Positions 9,259-15,209 of a stretch of 15,209 nucleotides of DNA are shown in pieces. The translations under genes and the position numbers were made by a program. This stretch comes from Gryganskiella cystojenkinii. Taxonomy: Eukaryota > Mortierellomycota > Mortierellomycetes > Mortierellales > Mortierellaceae. The DNA lies in contig JAAAIG010000896.1 in assembly GCA_015852425.1 (NCBI GenBank), forward strand, positions 1 through 15,209, written 5' to 3'. The notes beneath the pieces were generated by a model that was given only the letters and a program-made list of their open reading frames with translations, was not told where the DNA came from and made no database searches. The stretch's first letter is position 1. The number at the start of each line of letters is the position of its first letter.

Positions 9259-9600
9259 GCTGGCGGGAGAGAGAGGGGAGGAGAGGAGGAGGAGGGAAGA
9301 GAGGAGGCGGGAGGGAGAGGCGAGAGAGTGAAGGAAGGAGCGGTGGTTATCTAGTCGGAATGCATGCAAAACATAAAAATGAGGACGTTGATAAGGTCGA
9401 GCGAGAAAGGGGTCGACGATTGGAAGATGTTAATCCGTCAAGGTACTGCGAAGGGGGAAAAAAGAAGCGCGAGTAAACAGCGAGAGAAGCGAAGCAGGAA
9501 AGGTAAGCAAAGAGAAGGGAGAAAGAAATAAGGAGCAGAAAAGAAGAAAAGAAAAGGAGAGTGTTAGAAGAAGAGGATGTGCAAGCGGAAGAGGGAGGTG
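9259..9600 (-). promoter_or_regulatory. Pyrimidine-rich leader/promoter of the giant gene
   Basis: On the coding strand nearly every base from 9343 to 9259 and from about 9577 to 9448 is C or T, separated by a more mixed block containing an in-frame TTG but no ATG. CT-rich tracts directly upstream of the start codon are common in promoters and leaders of fungal genes. The long homopurine/homopyrimidine strand bias could also favour triplex structure. No convincing TATA box was seen. Confidence 0.5.
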
Positions 9601-10955
9601 CTGTCAATCAATGCATTTGGCGACAATAAAAAAAGATAAAAAAGGGAGGGAAAAAGGAGAAAGTTATTTTCTGACGATGAAGCGAAACCAACTCAAATTC
9701 GCAACGCGTTTATGTCACACAGAACATGGACACAAATTACAACTTAGGATGCTGCTCGATCCGTTGCATCTGTGCGTGCGTGCGCGAGTGTCAAGGGGGA
9801 GGAAAGGCTCAACAGTTGCAAAAGCAGGCATTACTATTGCAGACTAGACAAAACAGGGGTGTGTTTGCAAGGGAACTGGAAAAAAAGAGGGGGGGAAGAC
9901 CAGGGGGTGCTATTCAAAGTCGACATTGGACATTTCCTTACTGCAGAAATAGCCACCGTTTTTTCGAACGTACCTCGAGAAAAGAATGGAAGTGAATGGA
10001 AATGCTTAAATGGAGACAATGGCGCCGATGAGGGAATCTGAAATGAGATTGTCGAAAAGGAGGAAAACGTATAATAACAAATGCGAGACACGAAAGGGAA
10101 CAGAAGAGGGATGGATACGCGAGCTTTTTTATTGTAGAAGATCATGGGGCAATGCTTACACACCAAGTTCCGAGGAAAGAGGGAGAAGAGAGAGATGCGT
10201 GAACAATTGCTATTGCCATTCCACCTCTTTCTTTCTACTTTGCTTTGCAGTCGGTGGGCCAGCCGGCCCTCCCTCGGCTCTTTCTGGGGACTCTCTTTCT
10301 GGTCAATTCATTCCATAAGCAGGACTCAGTCCTTTGATTTTATAGTGGTCTCTCCTTTCCGATCCGGTCCCCCCTCCCCCTGTGTTGTTGACTAATGAAC
10401 AGACTTTTGGAGAGAGAGAGACGGAGATGCCGAATAGCTCTCTCGAGATAGGTATGACCATGGCTGCATGGTCGAATCTGAGTGAGCTGAGACCGAGTAG
10501 GTCAGCATACGTGTTTTGCTCTCCAGTGTGAAAAAGGCTGGCCAACGATCGATCTCTGGACAGAGATGGTAAGATATGATCTTGACTACGGGCGAGCGGC
10601 GTTCCTTTGAAAATTCGGGACAACGATCAGTGGTTCCTGAACCCACAGCATCCACTTTTACCAGAGTTTTTCATGGGAGCCCCTCTTTTTTCTTGTTCAT
10701 TGCAGAATAGTAAATCGTTGAAACACTTGTTGCCTCCTTTTTTTTTTGTGTGTTGGTCTGTCCTTTTGACTTTCCGCCCTTTACTGCCGCCTCACGGTAC
10801 TTGCTCTCCCGGACCCTTTCATGTTGCCACCAATAGTATTCACGTGATTTAAAATTGTGATCGTCACAGAATTGATTTCGATCGCTTTTTTTACAGGCAC
10901 ACATACTTATTTTTCTCAGTTTTACTTTTTTTTTTGCTTCTTTCACTTTGTGTCT
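9601..10955. promoter_or_regulatory. Gene-free part of the divergent intergenic region
   Basis: This lies between the giant minus-strand gene and the plus-strand eS12 gene, so it should contain both promoters. All ORFs here are short and have no recognisable protein character. Visible structure is limited to A- and T-runs, a GTGCGTGCGTGCGCG stretch at 9773-9787, and two small perfect hairpins (10456-10473 and 10552-10567). No RNA gene was recognised. Confidence 0.5.
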
Positions 10956-11280
10956 GTAAGTTTCCTAGATGGTTGATCGGACTCTTTTTGACGAGGGACT
11001 ATTGTTTTTCACTTTTCAATGGATGGGGATCGGCCGAGATTAAGGATCATCGGCTAAGAAAAAGAAAGATCTAGACCTGTCTCACCTGCTGTGCGCAACC
11101 TGTTCTCGTTTCCGGATCAAGAGACATGGAAAATAGGAATGATTCAATTGGGCTGGATCTCGGGGATGTGTTTGGTCAAGGAACGATCATGATTAATCCG
11201 ATCCATCCATCCTACTGCACCGATCAACTCGGGGGAGCTGAATTGAAAGAGGTCTAACTCTCCTTTTATATATCTGATAG
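10956..11280 (+). other. Possible 5' leader intron of the eS12 gene (325 nt)
   Basis: A consensus donor GTAAGT starts at 10956. Near the far end a CTAAC branch-like motif (11254-11258) is followed by a pyrimidine-rich stretch and the acceptor GATAG ending at 11280, 28 bp before the ATG. Leader introns are frequent in ribosomal protein genes. The 3' splice site looks good on its own, but the pairing with this donor is inferred. The TATA-like TTTTATATATC at 11264-11274 would then be intronic rather than a promoter element. Confidence 0.35.
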
Positions 11281-11308
11281 TAACCCCCCTTACGAAATAC
11301 CATTCACC

Positions 11309-11867
11309 ATGTCTGATGCTCCTATCCAAGTCGCCGAGGTCGAGGTCGCTGCCGACACCACCGCCCGTGGCCAGATGTCCGTTGAGGAGGCCCTCCAGGA
11401 GGTCTTGAAGCGTGCTCTCGTTCACGATGGTCTCGCTCGCGGTCTCCGTGAGTGTGCCAAGGCTCTTGACAGGTAAATTGCCGCCTTCTCTTTTTATACC
11501 ATAAGCTAACTAAGAAAGACATTAATTGCAATTGAACCACTTTGGCGCTCACTCACGCCTTGCCTCTATCTACTCATTCTCAATTGACGATAAAACAAAT
11601 AGACGTCAGGCCCATATGGCTGTTCTCGTTGAGACCTGCACTGAGAAGGAGTACATCAAGTTGGTCGAGGCTCTTTGCGCTGAGCACAACATCAACTTGA
11701 TCAAGGTCTCTGATGCCAAGAAGCTCGGAGAGTGGTCCGGTCTCTGCAAGATCGACCGTGAGGGTAACGCCCGCAAGGTCGTCGGATGCTCCTGTGTTGT
11801 CGTCAAGGATTTCGGTGAGGAGTCCGAGGCCATGAACGTCCTCCTCGAGTACTTCAAGACCCGTTAA
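11309..11867 (+). CDS. RPS12: 40S ribosomal protein eS12
   Basis: Exons 11309-11472 and 11603-11867 encode 142 residues, close to the usual eS12 length. eS12 is a small-subunit protein of the L7Ae/eL8-type RNA-binding fold that sits on the head/beak side of the 40S subunit. Recognition rests on the conserved middle and end: [65 protein letters not shown] and [16 protein letters not shown]. The ATG at 11309 has A at -3. Codons are strongly C- or G-ending (GTC, CTC, AAG, GAG), as in highly expressed genes and unlike its neighbours. The gene converges on the F-box gene, with 144 bp between the stops. The acidic N-terminal extension before the core is normal for fungal eS12. Confidence 0.97.
11473..11602 (+). 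other. Coding intron of RPS12 (130 nt, phase 2)
   Basis: Donor GTAAAT at 11473 and acceptor AATAG ending at 11602 restore ALDRRQAH across the junction, the sequence expected for eS12. A CTAAC lies far upstream (near 11504); a nearer ATTGAC may be the branch site. No C/D-box or H/ACA snoRNA motifs were seen in it. Confidence 0.93.
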
Positions 11868-11941
11868 AGAATTTTTTCACTTCTTTAATTACCCCAAGTA
11901 CCCTCCTTACCTTTCTCTTTTCTATCTGTATATTTTCCATA

Positions 11942-11947
11942 AATAAA
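11942..11947 (+). terminator. AATAAA polyadenylation signal of RPS12
   Basis: A canonical AATAAA lies 75 bp after the RPS12 stop codon, within the 144-bp convergent spacer. Cleavage 10-30 bases later would place the RPS12 mRNA end within a few tens of bases of the F-box gene stop codon, so the two 3' ends may overlap. Confidence 0.65.
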
Positions 11948-12011
11948 CCAGAGCGAAATGATTGAAGATATGATAAATGTCGCCGGTATATTGTAGCAAT
12001 TGAACGAGTGC

Positions 12012-15011
12012 TTAAAAATTCGTATCTGCGCCCTCCTGTTGCTGGAGCTGGATTTCGAGCTCGTCTACGGATTGTACTTCGATCCATGGACACCTGTCCT
12101 TGAGCCATCCCAAGTTTCCATATCGGACGCTGGCCTTGATCTCGGATCCTTTCTCGTTCTTCAACTGGTCCACTGTGTTTTGGCATCGAACTCCCAAAAG
12201 CGCACTTAGAGCTCGGGGTTCGTCCTTGATTTGAACCGTCGCCCTCCTCTCTGTCTGATCATCTAATAAAATACTTTCGGGATGGAGCAATTGCCAGTCC
12301 TCGGTACCATCGGCATCTCCTTGCTCCCAAGACTTGGCGCGGTAACCCCCCCAGTGATGCGCAATCCATCGTACCGTCTCACGATCGCGACTAATCTTTT
12401 CCTCGAGAGCATGGACGTTCACTCGCTGCAGACAGGTTCCCAATGGTGCCAGTTCCTGAAGACCTGTCTTGAGCGTCAGTTCCATACAGGTATACGTGGT
12501 GGGATATTCGTAATGGAGATAAGGATCGCCTTCATATAGGTCGTCGTTGGCGATATCCGAATTTGGAAAATAAAGAGTGTGATCATACAAAAAACGTGCT
12601 GGCCCTTCCAAGGTCAGATCCTTGAGGCTCGTTAGGCGACCGAGTTGCTCACACACCATCTCCTGAACTTGGTCCTCGAATGACTTTCTGCTTTGTAAAA
12701 ATGACGACGACGACGAGAGCAAAGACGATGATACGGATGTTGACTCTGGATATGGATGGTCGTCATAAAAATGGGTCGGAACATTCTCATCGTATCGGTT
12801 CCTCTTCCAAGCACCCCAGGCTCGGTTACGTGATTCTTCTATATACATGCGTCTTGGAGAATTTCCGATCGCCAATCGGGCTCTGTCCGCCCACCGTACC
12901 TCCTGCAGAAGAGACCGTCGCTGAGCTACCAACTTGACCTGCCTCGCCTCCAATCTCACCCTTCGCTCTACATCCAGACCACCTTGACCCAGTTCCCTTT
13001 CCAGGTTCTTGATTTTGGCATCGGCAATAGCACCCTTTCGATTAAACCTTTTAAGAGCTTGCTTACAAGCCTTGAACGTCTCCTTGACAAACTTCTTCGC
13101 TGTGGCTCTAGCTTTCCTTCGGGCTCTCCAGCAATCGGCCCGTGTGTCAAATTTGTATTCGGTTTTGTCGCAATCGACAGGAACTGCTATCCAGACTGCC
13201 AATGATTCTAGTCGCTTGCATGCCCAATGCCTTCCCTCAGCAGGCTCGACAAACAGACGCGTGTTTCTCCCCCAGTCGACCAGTCTTTCTGCCAGGATAG
13301 GAACACCTAGAGCTCGATAGTGCTTGAGATGGCTGAGGATCCACAAAGGCGCCCAGGCATAGTCACTCGCAAGAGGACATCCGCTGATATCCAGGCTGGT
13401 CAGATCTCGTGTATGGTTGATCAGGTGCCACAACGCAGTCGAAGAAAAGTATCTGGCGCCCCAGACACTCACGGAATCCAACAGCGGGGACGAGGAGGAC
13501 CTTTCTCCAAGTTTTTCAGTCAATGTTTCCCAAACGCTTGACTCGATGTCCCTCTGTCCACCGTACTCGAGAGATTGGAGTTTCGGGATGACTTCGGGGA
13601 ACAGGCTTGCAAAAGTCTCGTTGATACTTTTCATGTACTCATCCTCCATGGCCAACATCTGCTGCGTAGCCTCAGAGAAAGCTCCTTCCAGCTCTCTTTG
13701 TTCGATTGCGGCAATCATGGCCTCATCTCTTTCCTGGAATACACTGTAGAGTCGATCCTTGTAGAGCCTAGGAGATAGTCGCTGGAGATTGGCCGAATCG
13801 GGCGAAACCACGAGTTTTTGTAGGTTTGGACACAGGACCAAGATCCGAAGTAGTGTATTATCATGAGGGTTGGGTCCATCCAGGGCTGTGACCCACTCCG
13901 TCCGGAAGCCTATTAAAGTCAACGATATGATCGCGAGACAACTTCCACGGGTGGCGGCAAACGGTTTGCACACGGGGAAACCGTATGGAAGTACGTTCGG
14001 AAAGAACGCCCCTGTGAGGTGCGCTCCATGAAGCGATCCTGGATCAAAGGCTTGCAGGACCAATTCCTGCAGCTGCACGGGATTGGTCGGAGAACTGCGC
14101 CTTGATTCTTCCCGAACATCTGCCCCGAAGAATTGGAAAATGGATTGCATGTCCCGCCCACAAAGAAAGCCCTTGATCGACAGTTTCTTCAGGCAGTCTG
14201 TACGAATGTGCTCTAACAGATGATCTACCCAGTGCTGGTCTTGTGTCCGGAGATCGCTATAGTCGCTGAACGAAATATCTCTGAGACACGGATTCTGGTT
14301 GATCAGACCTCCAAGGAGTTGGTAATGGTCCTGGTGCTTTCTTGTCTCTTGCGTCGACCTTCGCCAGAGAGTGAGCTGCAGTCGGACGAGTTTGGTCATA
14401 TCCGGAAATATCCTAGGGCCACCGCCGTTTTCAATTTCTCCTGACAGTGTGATATTGTTTGTTCTAATATCTCGAGAATCGCCTAGAGTCAGATATCGGA
14501 TCCTTGGGATATGCTGCTGAAAGAGTCCCATGCTAGTTTTGCCCTCCAATGATCCGTTCAGGGCATATGGGGTTTGTTCGAGCGAAGGGGACTCTGACTC
14601 GATCTGTGGCTGATCAGGGAGCTGACCACAGTTCAGAAAGAGCGCGTTGGTCTGACTAGTTCCGAGATGGCAATCTTGCCAAAGTAAGAAGGCAGCGGTA
14701 TGATGCCAAAGGCGAGAAACCCCGGCGCAACGGATGAGATCAAGAGGGCCAAGGAACTCCAGGACGAGGTGCAGCAGCTCGGGGATATGCAAAGGACAGA
14801 GTGTCACACGCATTTTAATCGATGGAAGGATGTTTGCAGATCCAGAGTTGTCGCAACACTTGATCCGTTGTCCGTCCTGTTCGGTAATATCATCTGGCAG
14901 CCTTCTCTTTCTAGTGCGCGAATGAACACTCGGAGACGAAGGCTGATTGATTTCAAAAGCAGCGTTATCAACCATTAGAATTTCGTGCATCATTCTTGGT
15001 ATGTATTTCAT
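12012..15011 (-). CDS. F-box protein with leucine-rich-repeat-like segments and a basic coiled-coil insert
   Basis: A single uninterrupted ORF of 999 residues. The first ATG (15011) follows an in-frame TGA directly, so the frame cannot extend upstream without splicing; M8 or M13 are other possible starts. An F-box lies at about residues 74-115 (LHIPELLHLVLEFLGPLDLI, then CAGVSRLWH). F-boxes bind Skp1 and bring substrates to an SCF-type ubiquitin ligase. After it come irregular leucine-rich segments such as LVRLQLTLW, LRDISFSDY, LKKLSIKGF, LQELVLQAF, LQKLVVSPD, LTSLDISGC and LKDLTLEGP, which would form the substrate-binding solenoid. A basic run RTRKRR at 32-37 could be a nuclear signal. Residues ~620-714 are a lysine/arginine-rich helical insert. 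Such F-box/LRR proteins form large families in early-diverging fungi; the substrate cannot be guessed. A serine run (SSSLLSSSSSF) precedes the last repeats. Confidence 0.85.
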   Translation of the reverse strand: MKYIPRMMHEILMVDNAAFEINQPSSPSVHSRTRKRRLPDDITEQDGQRIKCCDNSGSANILPSIKMRVTLCPLHIPELLHLVLEFLGPLDLIRCAGVSRLWHHTAAFLLWQDCHLGTSQTNALFLNCGQLPDQPQIESESPSLEQTPYALNGSLEGKTSMGLFQQHIPRIRYLTLGDSRDIRTNNITLSGEIENGGGPRIFPDMTKLVRLQLTLWRRSTQETRKHQDHYQLLGGLINQNPCLRDISFSDYSDLRTQDQHWVDHLLEHIRTDCLKKLSIKGFLCGRDMQSIFQFFGADVREESRRSSPTNPVQLQELVLQAFDPGSLHGAHLTGAFFPNVLPYGFPVCKPFAATRGSCLAIISLTLIGFRTEWVTALDGPNPHDNTLLRILVLCPNLQKLVVSPDSANLQRLSPRLYKDRLYSVFQERDEAMIAAIEQRELEGAFSEATQQMLAMEDEYMKSINETFASLFPEVIPKLQSLEYGGQRDIESSVWETLTEKLGERSSSSPLLDSVSVWGARYFSSTALWHLINHTRDLTSLDISGCPLASDYAWAPLWILSHLKHYRALGVPILAERLVDWGRNTRLFVEPAEGRHWACKRLESLAVWIAVPVDCDKTEYKFDTRADCWRARRKARATAKKFVKETFKACKQALKRFNRKGAIADAKIKNLERELGQGGLDVERRVRLEARQVKLVAQRRSLLQEVRWADRARLAIGNSPRRMYIEESRNRAWGAWKRNRYDENVPTHFYDDHPYPESTSVSSSLLSSSSSFLQSRKSFEDQVQEMVCEQLGRLTSLKDLTLEGPARFLYDHTLYFPNSDIANDDLYEGDPYLHYEYPTTYTCMELTLKTGLQELAPLGTCLQRVNVHALEEKISRDRETVRWIAHHWGGYRAKSWEQGDADGTEDWQLLHPESILLDDQTERRATVQIKDEPRALSALLGVRCQNTVDQLKNEKGSEIKASVRYGNLGWLKDRCPWIEVQSVDELEIQLQQQEGADTNF

Positions 15012-15078
15012 TCAGTCGTCAACGAATGCAGCCATACCTCGGAAGAACGACAAGACATGACAGAAACCAAGTTGTCAT
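15008..15078 (-). promoter_or_regulatory. Three upstream ATGs/short uORFs in the F-box gene leader
   Basis: Upstream ATGs begin at 15078 (20 codons including stop, ending 15019), 15058 (17 codons, its TGA overlapping the main ATG) and 15035 (8 codons, in frame, its TGA directly before the main ATG). If the leader includes them, they would lower or condition translation of the F-box protein. The transcript start is unknown. Further upstream (15079-15184) the coding strand is CT-rich. Confidence 0.45.
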
Positions 15079-15184
15079 GAAGCACTACAAAATCGTAGCA
15101 ATTGTCGATGGGGAGACGCAGGAAGAGGGAAGAGAGCGGAGGAATCAGTTGGAGTGGCAGTTGAACAACTTTTTTGCCGCCAAC

Positions 15185-15205
15185 TTTTTTTTTTTTTTTT
15201 TTTTT
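15185..15205. repeat. T21 homopolymer at the window end
   Basis: Twenty-one consecutive T residues on the plus strand, about 175 bp upstream of the F-box gene start. On the coding strand it is a poly(dA) tract, which in fungal promoters often acts by excluding nucleosomes. A poly(A) tail of an element lying beyond the window edge is another possibility. Confidence 0.6.
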
Positions 15206-15209
15206 CGAG

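Noticed and set aside
9259..9369. N-terminal extension of the giant protein starting at a TTG (9369)
   Set aside because: The extension has no ATG and lies in the CT-rich leader; the ATG at 9258 has a strong start context.
9228..9476. Plus-strand ORF rich in Lys, Arg and Glu
   Set aside because: Simply the purine-rich tract read as codons; no domain and low complexity throughout.
10303..10655. Two overlapping minus-strand ORFs in the divergent region
   Set aside because: Both are short, unsupported by splice signals or any recognisable motif, and read as random sequence.
11473..11602. snoRNA within the RPS12 intron
   Set aside because: No C box, D box or H/ACA pattern was found in the 130 nt.

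Overview
The window looks like nuclear DNA of a filamentous fungus. Four lines of sequence evidence support this: short introns (76-130 nt) with GT..AG ends and CTAAC/CTAAT branch-point-like motifs, a eukaryotic cytosolic ribosomal protein gene (eS12), an F-box protein with degenerate leucine-rich repeats, and a very long serine-rich signalling protein. The style of the F-box/leucine-rich protein, together with the intron pattern and roughly balanced GC, suggests an early-diverging fungus such as a Mortierellomycete. That placement is an inference, not a demonstration.

Layout. Positions 1-46 are the 3' part of a tRNA-Pro(AGG) cut by the window edge. Positions 47-1193 hold no gene, but contain a 420-bp stretch bounded by 30-bp imperfect inverted repeats (a MITE-like candidate) and two short tandem repeats. 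From 9258 down to 1194 on the minus strand lies one five-exon gene for a protein of about 2,566 residues. Its ordered parts are a split ubiquitin-like (RA/FERM-F1-like) domain followed at once by a PH domain, a probable second PH domain broken up by insertions, and a C-terminal charged helix with a compact end block. A gene-free divergent region of about 2 kb (9259-11308) separates it from the plus-strand eS12 gene (11309-11867, one coding intron). The last gene, 12012-15011 on the minus strand, encodes a 999-residue F-box/LRR-like protein and converges on eS12 with 144 bp between stop codons. The final 200 bp are the F-box gene leader, with upstream ATGs, and a T21 run.

How the genes relate. 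No operon or functional cluster is visible: translation (tRNA-Pro, eS12), membrane or small-GTPase signalling (the ubiquitin-like/PH protein) and ubiquitin-ligase substrate selection (the F-box protein) simply lie next to each other. No defence system, CRISPR array, prophage or biosynthetic cluster is present. The most interesting items are the domain architecture of the giant protein, where splice-site choice decides whether the ubiquitin-like fold is complete, and the inverted-repeat element beside the tRNA gene.
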